From NCBI GenBank assembly GCA_006384855.1, contig VCJN01002108.1, positions 124,001 to 188,000 on the forward strand: 64,000 bases of DNA, given 5' to 3'. The notes below the pieces were generated by a model, which saw only the letters and a list, made by a program, of their open reading frames with translations, did no database searches and was not told where the DNA came from. Source of the DNA: Tetraselmis striata. Taxonomy: Eukaryota; Chlorophyta; Chlorodendrophyceae; Chlorodendrales; Chlorodendraceae. This document shows, one piece after another, positions 1 to 11,235 of the stretch; within the stretch, counting starts at the first letter, position 1, and the number at the start of each line of letters is the position of its first letter. A program made the position numbers and the translations under genes.

Positions 1-2326
1 CGTTGGCGGCGGGCGAGGAGATGCGTCGCTTGTGCCAGCTTTTGCACTCGGGGGCTGTGGGTCGAATGTGCGATGGCGACATTATAATTAGCAAGCCGAA
101 AACTGAAACAGCCCAGCATAGCCTTACCTCGCAGAAAGGCCGCCCACCTTGGCGACTCGCGGCGCCTCTTGCAAGCCGGCTGCGACTCGTCGGTAGCAAG
201 GCAAGGTGGTGCGTCGCTCGTGCCAGCTGTTGCACTTGGGGGCTGTCGGACGAACGTATGATGGCGACATAATTAGCAAGTCGGAAACTAACTAAAACAA
301 CCTAGCATAGCCTTACAACATCGCAGTAAGGTCACCCACCTTGGCGACTCCCGGCGCCTCTTGCGAGCCGGCTGCGACTCGTCGGCAGCAAGGCGAGGGG
401 GTGCGTCGCTCGGGGGCTGTGGGTGGAACGTGCGATGGCGACAAAATTAGCAAGCCGGAAACTACAGGAGCCTATATCCCATAGCCTCACATCACAGCAA
501 GGCCGTCCACCTTGGCGACTTGCGTCGCTTCATTTGAGGCCGGCTGCGACTCGTCGGCAGCAAGGCGAGGGGGTGCGTCGCTCGGGGGCTGTGGGTCGAA
601 CGTGCGATGGCGACATAATTAGCAAGCCATAAAAATGTAAGGTGGACAACAACATTATGTCGCAGCAAGGCCGACCACCTTGGCGACGTGCGTCGCTTCT
701 TTTGAGGGCGGCTGCGACTCGTTGGCGGGGGCGAGGAGATGCGTCGCTTGTGCAAGCTTTTGCACTCGGGGGCTGTGGGTCGAATGTGCGATGGCGACAT
801 TATAATTAGCAAGCCGAAAACTGAAACAGCCCAGCATAGCCTTACCTCGCAGAAAGGCCGCCCACCTTGGCGACTCGCGGCGCCTCTTGCAAGCCGGTTG
901 CGACTCGTCGGTAGCAAGGCGAGGTGGTGCGTCGCTCGTGCCAGCTTTTGCACTCGGGGGCTGTCGGACGAACGTGCGATGGCGACATAATTAGCAAGTC
1001 GGAAACTAACTAAAACAACCTAGCATAGCCTTACAACATCGCAGTAAGGTCACCCACCTTGGCGACTCCCGGCGCCTCTTGCGAGCCGGCTGCGACTCGT
1101 CGGCAACAAGGCGAGGGGGTGCGTCGCTCGGGGCTGTGGGTGGAACGTGCGATGGCGGCATAATAATTAGCAAGCCGGAAACTACATGAGCCCATAACCC
1201 ATAGCCTTACATCACAGCAAGGCCGTCCACCTTGGCGACTTGCGTCGCTTCATTTGAGGCCGGCTGCGACTCGTCGGCAGCAAGGCGAGGGGGTGCGTCG
1301 CTCGGGGGCTGTGGGTCGAACGTGCGATGGCGACATAATTAGCAAGCCATAAAAATGTTAAGGTGGACAACAACATTATGTCGCAGCAAGGCCGACCACC
1401 TTGGCGACGTGCGTCGCTTCTTTTGAGGGCGGCTGCGACTCGTTGGCGGCGGGCGAGGAGATGCGTCGCTTGTGCCAGCTTTTGCACTCGGGGGCTGTGG
1501 GTCGAATGTGCGATGGCGACATTATCATTAGCAAGCCGAAAACTGAAACAGCCCAGCATAGCCTTACCTCGCAGAAAGGCCGCCCACCTTGGCGACTCGC
1601 GGCGCCTCTTGCAAGCCGGTTGCGACTCGTCGGTAGCAAGGCGAGGTGGTGCGTCGCTCGTGCCAGCTTTTGCACTCGGGGGCTGTCGGACGAACGTGCG
1701 ATGGCGACATAATTAGCAAGTCGGAAACTAACTAAAACAACCTAGCATAGCCTTACAACATCGCAGTAAGGTCACCCACCTTGGCGACTCCCGGCGCCTC
1801 TTGCGAGCCGGCTGCGACTCGTCGGCAGCAAGGCGAGGGGGTGCGTCGCTCGGGGCTGTGGGTGGAACGTGCGATGGCGGCATAATAATTAGCAAGCCGG
1901 AAACTACATGAGCCCATAACCCATAGCCTTACATCACAGCAAGGCCGTCCACCTTGGCGACTTGCGTCGCTTCATTTGAGGCCGGCTGCGACTCGTCGGC
2001 AACAAGGCAAGGGGGTGCGTCGCTCGTGCCAGCTTTTGCAATTGGGGGCTGTTGGGTCGAACGTGCGATGGCGACATAGTTAGCAAGCCGAAAACAACAG
2101 AAGCCCAGGATAACCTTACATCGCAGCAAGGCCGCCCACCTTGGCGACTGGCGTTGCTTCTATTAAGGCCGGCTGCAACTCGTCGGCAGCGGGGGCAGGG
2201 AGTGCGTTGCTCGTGCTAGTTTTTGGAGTCGGGGGCTGTCAGTCGAACGTGTAATGGCGACATAATTAGCAAGCCGTATAAAAACACAAAGGTGCACCAC
2301 AACATTATATCGCAGCACGGCCAACC
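1..2326. repeat. ~180-bp satellite array with ~720-bp higher-order unit
   Basis: Tandem ~180-bp monomers share landmarks such as GGCGACATAATTAGCAAGC and GGCTGCGACTCGTCGGCAGC. Neighbouring monomers differ clearly from one another, but every fourth one is nearly identical: the sequence at position 1 recurs at about 721 and again at 1441, giving a higher-order repeat of about 720 bp. The third higher-order copy breaks up after about 1990 into diverged monomers. Short open frames on both strands are by-products of the repeat. The array may be centromeric, subtelomeric or an interstitial satellite; the sequence alone does not decide. The array runs off the left edge of the window. Confidence 0.9.
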
Positions 2327-2690
2327 CCCCCCCCCCTCTCCACCCTGCCTTCCATCCCGCCTTTTCCGCATCTCTTACAATGGGCATGGTGGTTGTCGCG
2401 CCTTTAGCCTCCGAGCCGCTGGCATCCGGCACGCCCTCACCACCGCCTAATGCTAGCGCCAGTCCAGAGAGTGTGGCTGCCGACGCGCCGGCTCCCTGCC
2501 CGCCGCTCTCCCCCGCGTGGCTATCGCTAGGCGTAGGCAAGCCCTCGGCCGCATCGCCAGCGGCAGCCGCCAAACTCGGCGACATGTCTGCCGCTGGCGG
2601 GCCCTGCCCCTGACCCGCCACTTACTGCGTATCGGCCCAGCTAGGTCCAATGGCCAGGGCCGCCACGCGACGAGAGCGTTTGGCATGCGG
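2327..2690. repeat. GC-rich module inside the satellite, copy 1
   Basis: A C-tract followed by about 340 bp of GC-rich, non-satellite sequence, repeated at 4799-5165 with a few substitutions and small indels. The shared block also includes the satellite monomers on its left (about 2100 against 4550), so the whole piece moved or duplicated as one. An open frame of about 75 codons on the plus strand and another on the minus strand survive in both copies. The composition (Ala, Pro, Gly, Ser) is what GC-rich DNA gives in any frame, so I do not call a gene. Confidence 0.75.
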
Positions 2691-3105
2691 GTTAGGAGCA
2701 GCGCCGCGAGTGGGTTCGTCGCTCGGGCCAGCTTTTGCGCTTGGGGTCTGCGGGGGCCAACGTGCGATGGCGACTCAATTAGCATGCCGTAAAAGTAACA
2801 AGTGCGCAACGGCAACAAAGGTGCAGCGGGTCCAACCCACCTTGGCGACATGAGGCGCCCCTGTCGAGGCCGGCTGCGACTCGGGAGCAGCGCTTCGAGG
2901 GGGTGCGTCGCTCGGGCAAGCCTCTGCGCTCGGGGTATGCGGGGCCAACGTGCGATTTCGACTCTATTAGCGAGCCGTAAAAGTAATAGGTGCGCAATGG
3001 CAACACGTGCAACGGGGCCAACCCACCTTGACGACTCGCGTCGCCCTTGTCGAGGCCGGCTGCGGCTCGGCAGCAGGCACGCGAGGGGGTGCGTCAACAC
3101 GACTG
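2691..3105. repeat. Diverged satellite monomers
   Basis: Two or more monomers of the same satellite lie about 186 bp apart, recognisable by GGCTGCGACTCG, GGGTGCGTCGCTCGGGC and the ATTAGC(A/G)(T/A)GCCGTAAAAGTAA stretch. They differ from the 1-2326 monomers at many sites, so they belong to an older or separate subfamily. Confidence 0.8.
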
Positions 3106-3710
3106 CCATACAACACGACTGCCACTCCGAGTACCAGGTCACCTAGGCGCGCATTGTCGCGTATACCAACAGTAGGCGAGGATTGCTGCCCCAACCTTGT
3201 CGCTTCTTGCAAGCCGTCCACAGAGTTTGTTGTCGACTGAAGTGCGTTTCTGCGGGCGACAATGGGGTTTCCTGCGACTGCGACGAGTCCAGAAGGTGCC
3301 GGCAGTGCAGCCACCTTTATCTATGGCGGGCACTTTTGCATACATCACCAGGGTCTCAGGCTCCGCTGCGCCCGGCACCACTTTAGCGGTGCCCACCCCA
3401 TAGTAGAGCTGGCGATCCTGCGCTCCGCCCTCTTCCTCACGTCTTGGGGAACGATGGACCAGGACCGCGGCGGCTTGACTGCAGCGGATGGGACGGACTT
3501 GTGCGGTGCTCCGGGGGAGGTGGGTGAAGAGGAAGTGACGGGAGTGGCAATAATCGGCGGCGGGATCGCTCCTCACGGCCGCGCTGGGAGCCAGCACCAC
3601 CCTGCCCGCGTTTGCCCTTGCCTTTTCCCCCTTTTTGCTTCTCCCGGCCTGCACAGGCGTCACCAAAGGATTGCCGCAAATGTGAGCAAACTGTGAGGGT
3701 CGTTCGGGCC
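3106..3710. other. Unique segment inside the satellite block
   Basis: About 600 bp without the satellite landmarks. It contains open frames on both strands (for example 3139-3666 minus and 3262-3696 plus), but neither resembles a family I know and no splice pattern is convincing. I see no supported gene here. Confidence 0.5.
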
Positions 3711-4798
3711 TTTTGCAGCGGGGGCAGCGGGTGCGTCGCTCGTGCCAGATTTTGCAGTCGGGAGGTATGGGTCGAATGTGCGATGGCGTCTACATAATCA
3801 GCAAGTCGGAAACTAAAAAAACCCAGCATAGCCTTACATCGCAGCAAGGCCGCCCACCTTGAGACTGGCGTCGCTTCTTTTGAGGCCGGTTGCGACTCGC
3901 CGACAGCAAGGCGAGGGGGTGCGTCGCTCGTGCAGCTAGCAGTCGGGGGGGGGGGGGGGGGGTCGAACGCGCAATGGCGACATATTTAGCAAGCCATAAA
4001 AATGCAAAGGTGGATAACATCATTATGTCGCAGCAAGGCCGCCCGCCTTGGCGACGTGCGTCGCCTCGGTTGAAGCCGGCTGCGACTCGTCAGCATCGGG
4101 CGAGGGGATGCGTCGCTCGTGCAAGGTTTGGGACTCGGGGGCTATCGGTGGAACGTGCGATGGCGGCATAATAATTAGCAAGCCGGAAACTGCAAAAGCC
4201 TAGCTTAACCTTACATCGCAGCAAAGCCGCCCACCCTTGCGACTGGTGGCGCATGCGACCCGGCGGCGACTCGTCGGCAGCAAGGCGAAGGGGGTGCGTC
4301 GCTTGTGCCACGTTTTGCACTCGGGGGCTGTGGGTGGAACGTGCGATGGCGACATAATTAGCCAGTCGAAAACTAAAACAGCCTAGCATAGCCTTACATC
4401 GAAGCAAGGCCGCCCACCGTGGCGACTGGCGTCGCTTCATTTGAGGCCGGCTGCGACTCGTCGGCAGCAAGGCAAGGGGGTGCGTCGCTCGTGCTTTGCA
4501 ATCGGGGGCTGTGGGTCGAACGCGCGATGGCGACATAATTAGCAAGCCGAAAACAACAGAAGCCCAGGACAGCAACTTTACATCGCAGCAAGGCCGCCCA
4601 CCTCGGCGACTGGCGTTGCGTCTTTTGAGGCCGGCTGCAACTCGTCGGCAGCGGGGGCAGGGAGTGCGTTGCTCGTGCTAGTTTTTGGAGTCGGGGGCTG
4701 TCAGTCGAACGTGTAATGGCGACATAATTAGCAAGCCGTATAAAAATGCAAAGGTGCACCACACTACCACAGCATTACATCACAGCACGGCCACAACC
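3711..4798. repeat. Satellite array, diverged monomers
   Basis: About six ~180-bp monomers of the same satellite resume after the unique segment, with more divergence between neighbours than in the first 2 kb and no clear 720-bp periodicity. A G-homopolymer sits at about 3946-3962. Confidence 0.85.
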
Positions 4799-5165
4799 TC
4801 CCCCCCCCCCCCCCCCCCCCCCGCCCCCCGCCCTCCATCCCGCCTATTCCACAGCTCTTACCGTGAGCATGGTGGTTGTCGCGCCTTTACCAGCCTCCGA
4901 ACCGCTGGCATCCGGCACGCCCCCACCCCCGCCTAATGCGAGCGCAAGTCCACAGGGTGTGGCTGCCGACGCGCCGGCTCCCTGCCCGCCGCTCTCCCCA
5001 GCCTGGCTATCGCTATGCGTAGGCCAGCCCTCGCCCGCATCGCCAGCGACAGCCAAGCTCGGCGACATGTCTGCCGCTGGCGGGCCCTGCCCTTGACCCG
5101 CCACTGACTGCGTATCGGCCCGGCTAGGTCCAACGGCAAGGGCCGCCACGCGACGAGAGCGTTGG
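4799..5165. repeat. GC-rich module inside the satellite, copy 2
   Basis: Second copy of the 2327-2690 module, again preceded by the same diverged satellite monomers and starting with a C-tract of about 22. Immediately after it the sequence becomes unique, so this is the right-hand edge of the satellite block. Confidence 0.75.
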
Positions 5166-6880
5166 GTGGGGGCACGTCGAGCAGACGCAGCCCTTGGTCG
5201 AGCGGGTCGGGCGGACCGGCTGGCAGACTCTCGAGAGGGTGGCCGCGTGCGGGGGGGAAGCGGGGGGGGGGGGGGGGGGTTGCTAGGCACCTCCATCGCG
5301 ATGGGACCTACCCCAGCCTGCATGGCAGTAACCGATAGCGTGAGCTGCAAGTCTCTATAGCTGCCTACTCACCAGCCGTGCAGACCTACGCCGAAGGTAG
5401 GCGGAGTCCATTCATGTCACGGATCCGGGCGTTCGCGCCTTTTTGTGTAAGTTAAGACCCTGCATGCCTGTGTCGCGTGGGATCCTTTCCTATGAATAGT
5501 CGCAAACTGTCTGCCACGGCCCGGTTTGGGTTCTGGGCAGCCTTGGCGGTGGTGGAAAGGTATAATAGTAGCGACTAGTAGTACTGCGCAGCCCCCCCTC
5601 CACTCGAGTGGGCGGGATAAGGGATGGCGGCGGCGACGGCGAGTACAGTACTTTGCGCTGTATATGTATGTCTGTAGTACATTGTTTGGCGCGTGAGCTA
5701 GTAAATTGTCCCATTTTCAGTAGTGAGTCAAAAGTGAAGTATAGTGGCCTCTACCGTTTACGCTATAATATTGCGCTTTTCTCTGGTGGAAGGACCACAC
5801 GCGGGCGGCCGAGGGTAGAGGGCGGGCGTTCAATATACTTGAAAATCGGCGTGAGCGCAATCCTAATATGCTATATTTGCTCGTTGAATTTGAACTCCCG
5901 ACTCGCGCCCAGCGACTGCGCCGAATGTCACTGTTTGGTGTATAGTGCTGCGGAATATGTGCAGCGACATATCGTTGCATCGCGCAGCTGGGCGTGTATG
6001 CCCTAGCTGTGCAGCTGGGGCTGTAGGCTATACGCGTCCCGCCGCGAAGGGCGCAACGAGGCTGGTACATTAGTGCGTACCGCGCGGTTGCGTGTCCGGC
6101 TCGGGAAGAATTATGGCTACGACTCAGGAACGACCTGAATAAAAGCCCTTAAAAGTACCGACATCCAAGCCTTAGTGGCGACGACGACGCGCGCGCGGTA
6201 TTAACCTTATGCGCGGACTCATCAGCGCTTGGGGGCTGGCGCTAAAATACTGGCTCAGTGCTTGATTAATGATAAATAAGTTTCCCCGTCAGAATATACC
6301 CCCCCCCGCCCCCCCCCCCCCCCCCCAACCCCCTTAGTTAGTCTACCGTTTGGTGGGGGGTACAGGTAGCGCGTCGTAGCGATCATGTAAGAAATGTGCA
6401 CAAACAAAACCATCCTTAGTTACTGGCCATTAAGTATTCCAAGTTTAGATCGGACTTGAACGATAATTGTTAAAAGCAGTCAATCCGTCGTAAATACTAT
6501 GAACCTCCATCGTATTAAGAAAGATTCCCTGAATCCGAATTTTGCTGATATCGTCTGCCAGCTTAGCCCAGCAAAGCAATAAGATAGCGCAAATAGTTTT
6601 ATCCCCACATAGAGATCCAAGGCCATGTTGCCTCCTTTACTGCGCTGAGAAATACATAATGTTTTTCAGAGGTGCGCCGGCACCAGCAGGATGATATTTA
6701 GTACTTTGGCCCTGAATCATCCATCATCAAGTCATAGTAACTCGCAAGCGCCTCTCACGGCCTCCAGCATCACCTTGACATGGAACACCACAAGCCCACC
6801 AGACATCTCAACAATAAGTACATTAAATAAGAGCTTGGTACTCTGGCAATTGCGGATGTACCTTGTGAGACCGTATATTC
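5166..6880. other. No gene recognised
   Basis: Mixed composition with a G-tract (about 5259-5278) and a C-tract (about 6300-6327). The longest frames (5608-6006 plus, 5717-6070 minus) overlap each other and match nothing I know. The right end probably includes the 3' untranslated region of the minus-strand sulfotransferase-like gene. Confidence 0.5.
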
Positions 6881-8650
6881 TCAACCGGGCGACTCTCCGT
6901 TTGCTTGCTCGACAGCCTGAATAACCTCGAGATTTTGTTCTATTTGGCTGATGCGCCACATTGGCACGCTGGGCTGAGGCTGGTTGCTGTCTGTGAACAG
7001 CGCAGAGCTGCCAGACACTCGCCGATATCCCATATTGCGGAGCTGGATCTCCACACTCGTGAAACTGTCGTCCCAAGCGCACGCCTGACAAACGAGCGCA
7101 GAGATCAGGCTGATGCACACATGTATGTGAGGAAAGCTGTGATGCCGGGCCGCATGTTTGGTATGAATCCCACATTGCCATGACAGTGACACCAACCGGA
7201 AACTGAGCTCACCTCGTGAATATTGCGCTTGGGGAACAGCGACCGGATGTCGGCATTTCGCTCATAGAAGGAATGTTGCGCAATCTGGTTATGGCCGGAC
7301 GGCTCCAGCTCGCGCATGTTCGGAAGTCTGCTGCAGGGCTCGGTGTCTTGCCGGCAGTTGAACAGGTCCAACGCGTTATGCATCCCATCCCTGCGCCGGG
7401 GTGAAGTGAAGCACGCCCAAGTTTGGTGCGTTAGCAGCGTATTTTCAACTATGCTCCCATACAACGTCATGTGTCATGCACGCTTCTTTCTTTCAGCAGG
7501 CACTAGTGACCTACAATACATCACAGAATGGATGGTCTACCTGCATATAGGTGTGTTCACATGGTCGCTGTATCGATTCCCTGTCCACACATTACCGTCC
7601 CTCAAGCTTTGCACCACCAGGGCATCGGGAACCATCGCCGCCAAGGGCTCCGCTAGCTCTGGAAATGGAAAGTCGAACAAGGCCTGCGCAAATGATACGT
7701 GGGAGGCCATCAGGTCATCGAATTATCCAGGTTGGACTGCCAAGGGATTGTTGACATGAAGCGCACGACAGCCCTTTGTACAATAGCCAAGATGCACACC
7801 TGCGCAGACCCATGCCGGAGCAGATTCTGCAGGTTCCGCTGTATCAGCTCCCTCGCTGCGCCCACCGTGCACTTGCCCGCGTTCATTCCCTTTGCCAGCT
7901 CGCACGCGTGCCCCGCCTTTGTCAAGCACCACACAGAGTCCATCAGGTGGGCATGCAGCTCTCCTGTGGCCCTGTCCAGATGGCATGTGTCCCAATAGTG
8001 GATCGATGGAATGCCATACTCGCAGAACAGGTTCATAAGGCCATGAGTGGCGGTGGTACCAGAGCCTGCGGGGACATGCCGGCACCTTTCGGTATAAGTA
8101 ACACCTACAATGCAAAGACACACTGCCAAAGCCCCCAAACAAATGTTGCCCCTCAATCTGGGAGCCAGCGAGCACGAGCAACAAACTGCGGGGTGGTGTC
8201 AGAGCATGTCAGATTGAGTGAGAAGGGGGGGGGGGGGGGGGGGGTCGTTGACTACCGTGTGTTTCTGCCAGGATATCATCTGTCTTGCCTTGATGTGCAA
8301 CCTCACGCATGTTACTAATTATACTTAGACGACAATGAAGCGGGTGGCGCATGGAATGGAAGGGTGAGGGGCGACGCACCTAAGCCCAGGAACCGCAGTT
8401 TGGTTCCTGACATGTTGAGCTGCACATCACGACGGTCGATGGCCGCAGTGGATGCGTGCAGTGGCTGCTCAGCGGTGTGAGGTGCACATGCACTATTGGC
8501 GGGCAGCTCCGCGTGCCATGAGGGCTGAGCAGGGGATAGATGAGGAACCCGTGCTGCGCTGGCGAGGGACAAAACGCACGGAATGCACATTGCCAGCAAC
8601 ATGGCGATTTGGGACGCAGCAGGCTGACGGCCAGGTTTGAGGTGATCCAT
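6881..8650 (-). CDS. Sulfotransferase-like P-loop protein, five exons
   Basis: Exons read on the minus strand are 8650-8380, 8065-7800, 7683-7541, 7390-7213 and 7084-6881 (TGA). All junctions are GT-AG and phases agree (1, 0, 2, 0), giving 353 residues. The start ATG (8650) opens a hydrophobic N-terminus (about residues 16-34), a likely signal peptide or signal anchor. Joining exons 1 and 2 yields RFLGLGSGTTATHGL, a 5'-PSB-type loop of sulfotransferases. Exon 3 encodes DFPFPELAEPLAAMVPDALV followed by SLRDGNVW, resembling the 3'-phosphate-binding part of the Sulfotransfer_4-like group. Inferred role: transfer of sulfate from PAPS to a glycan or peptide in the secretory pathway; the acceptor is unknown. 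Intron 1 carries a 19-bp homopolymer. It could be a relative that has lost catalysis. Confidence 0.78.
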
Positions 8651-9910
8651 CGTCGTTGCTGTGGACCCCCTGGTTCGCCAAAGGTTGGGTATTGATTGAT
8701 TAGAAAATCGCACATTTTGTATTATAGGCTGTGACGTACACTGGATGAAATAACGAGGTTGGTGAGTTCTAAGCGCTCCAACGTTCCAACTATTTGTGCG
8801 TCTAAACGCTCCAACTATTTCGTTCCATAATAAATCGGCGTGGTCTGGCGTCATCCTGTGTTCTGAGAGATGTTGACTCCGGCAGCCCACGCCACGCGGT
8901 GGGTATCGTGCGGGTTCGGTCGTGGGAGAGACCGTTTATTTTGTAATACACGTTTGAAGTATCGCGGCATCCTCGGGCCGCGCTGTTTGCATGACAGCGC
9001 GGAGGCGGACAGACTGGGCGCGGGGTGGAGGTACTAATCCTTAGTAGGGGTTGGGTGGGCAGCCGAATGTTAACCGCTAGTACAGCAGACCAGGGGCCGG
9101 GGAGCAGACGATGCAACGTGCGGCGCTACGCGCAGCGACGGCTGGCCGAACAGACGGTTGGCGGGACACATTCACACATCATACCGATAAGACTGAAACA
9201 TGACTGAAGACTGCCGAAGACTGAAACCTCGCGGTGCACGCACGTACGAGTAGGGAGCTGCGAGTCGCAGCGGGGCGGATCAGCCGGATGCTTGACGCCG
9301 CGGTGAGGCAGTGATAGGGGGGGGGGGGGGGGGGGGGGCTATCTCCGGATACCAAAAGCGGCGCGCCGTCCTGGCCCATATACCGGGGCGCGCGGCGAGT
9401 ACAAAAGGTACCCTTATCACGATTCGAGAATCGCGTTATTGCACCGCGATATCGTTGCACCGCGAGGAGGGGCGAATTAGGGAGGGCAAGGACCGGGGCG
9501 GGGTAACCAAACCCATCACCGGGGCGGGGTACGCTAGCTCGCACCGCGCGGTAGTTCAGAGTGTCCGACTCGTCGGAAAATGCGTCTCTTCGCTAAAGAG
9601 GGGGGTCCGAAAAGAAAAATGCCTATAGTCGCTACACTCGCGGGGTCTGAAATCATTTCAGGGGTCGGAATTTTTACACAGGGTAGCTACCGGCACAGAA
9701 GGCGGGGTCGTGAGATGATGACTGTTGGACGGCGTTTGGTTACCTCGGGCCGGGGTAGAGTCCGGTGAAGGCAAAGTACTAGTACGGGCGACAGGCAGGG
9801 GGCGCGGGAGGCAAGGCACTACATACGCTAAGTACCGGGACAAGCGGAGCGCGCGTTGCGTCCGCCGGCAGCTGTATGACTAAACAATGACTAACAATGA
9901 CTAAAGCAAG
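8651..9910. other. No gene recognised; left arm of a weak inverted repeat
   Basis: This holds the upstream flank of the sulfotransferase-like gene, a G-homopolymer at about 9317-9338, and frames that match nothing. Bases 9745-9842 are partly repeated in reverse orientation at 10785-10885 (about 25 of the first 30 positions agree), so the nested retroposon 9911-10550 lies between the arms. Confidence 0.45.
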
Positions 9911-10550
9911 TCGGGCCCTCCCTCACATTGCCTTTTTTGTTGCACATGTATCGCACTCCCGAAATGCTTTGCTCCGCGGGTTGGGGCTTGCCCCAACTCG
10001 CATTACTCGAATGGGCCGACGCCCAAACGGGTAAAAGGTAAAGTAAAGTTCGCCCCGGGACATCGGCCGAAGCCGCCCCAGCACTTGACCTCGTGCGCCA
10101 ACTGCAGTCGTAGGTCTGGCATAGCCCATAGACCATTGCCTCATTCGAACCCCGAAGGGCTAATGCATCAACCGAGTAAACCCGGGACACGCCGGGCCGA
10201 TATTGCCGAAATACATCGGCCAGGAATCGAACCCGGTACCTCTCGCACACGAGACGACCGCTCTACCGAGCGGACAAGGGATGTACCTTGTCGGGTAGGG
10301 CGGACCTTTCGTGGTCAGTGCCGGGTATTTTGATGGCAGTGTTTTAGACGGTGATCCAACAGTGTTGGAAATTCCGTCACTGGCCTTCAATTAGTCTTGC
10401 GAAATGCTTCGGCAATTTGCTTGATGACTATAACGGAGCGTCGCCTACCCAGGGCTTTCCGTAACTGGATTGCTGCCTAAACGGCCGTCGTAGAGACGCT
10501 GCAAGGGTTTCACTGGTGCCAGTCCTGTCCCGGGGGCGAAAAAACAAAAA
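9911..10550 (+). mobile_element. Retroposon family X, longest copy, carrying nested SINE Y
   Basis: Non-autonomous retroposon with an A-rich 3' end (after GTCCTGTCCCGGGGGCG). It is bounded by AGCAAG at 9905-9910 and 10551-10556, a 6-bp target-site duplication. Without the nested SINE it is about 376 bp. Three further copies lie in the window: 61565-61974 (minus, almost full length), 44419-44539 (minus, 5'-truncated) and a 22-bp tail at 13357-13378. No coding capacity is visible, so it must borrow a LINE machinery; which LINE is unknown. Confidence 0.82.
10034..10291 (-). mobile_element. tRNA-derived SINE (family Y) nested in retroposon X
   Basis: Read on the minus strand, the head contains a tRNA-like D arm (GCTCGGTAGAGCGG) and a canonical pol III B box (GGTTCGATTCC at about 10213-10223), followed by an unrelated body and a T/A-rich 3' end. 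CGGGTA at 10028-10033 and 10292-10297 is the target-site duplication. The X copy at 61.6-62.0 kb lacks exactly this stretch and so serves as an empty-site paralogue. A second, 5'-truncated Y copy lies at 27225-27345. Confidence 0.85.
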
Positions 10551-10659
10551 AGCAAGCCGGCAGACGAAGGGCAGCATACGAAGGGTACCCTGAAGCAGTA
10601 ATCCTTACTCAACCTTGCGGGACCCTACCCCGTGTATCTTAACCCCTCAGGGCCTCATA

Positions 10660-10695
10660 GGTTTTAGGGTTTTAGGGTTCTAAACCCTAAAACCC
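10660..10695. repeat. Interstitial telomeric repeat, head-to-head
   Basis: Two TTTTAGGG-type units on the left face about two CCCTAAAA-type units on the right, meeting at about 10680. TTTTAGGG is the Chlamydomonas-type telomere repeat. The inverted arrangement is what an end-to-end join or a double telomere-seed insertion would leave; it is too short to tell which. Confidence 0.8.
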
Positions 10696-11235
10696 GAGGC
10701 ATTGTTCCACGCCTCGCCGATCGTCGCTGGGCGGATACCGGGAAGGGTATGCGCGCATGACGACATCCGCACATACAGCATGCCCTGGTACTTGGCGTCT
10801 GTAGTGCCTTGCCACCCACCGGCCACCGCCCGCCCCGGTCTGCCGCCCGTAGTAGTAGTCGCTACTTCGCTTCCGCCCGACTACAATAGCACTAGGAAAA
10901 CAAAACCCGTTATTAACGCAATATGCACAATTATATCATCGTTGCCTGCCACCGACCGCAGCTAAGCCACCGAGCCACCTCAGCAACAGATTTTTGAAAG
11001 GGGCTGCGTCCGGTGCCCTGCTTTAACTATTGCCTCGCGGGGTGGCCCTGCGCCAGCGGCCGCAGTGCGCCAGAAGTGCTGCATCTAGTTAGAAGTACCC
11101 TGTACCGGCCACGGCGTGGCGCAAGAGGCGGCCGTGCCACACCAGCAACGGGAGCTGACGTCAGACTGGGCGCCGGTTCGGGAGTCCTCTATCACCAGAC
11201 GCGCCACACGAATTCGCTTCGAAGCGACACAAAAG

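Noticed and set aside
10205-10291. tRNA-like sequence with A-box-like D arm and perfect B box
   Set aside because: It is the head of a SINE with a target-site duplication; the anticodon arm does not fold with a normal seven-base loop and no acceptor stem closes, so it is not called as a tRNA gene.
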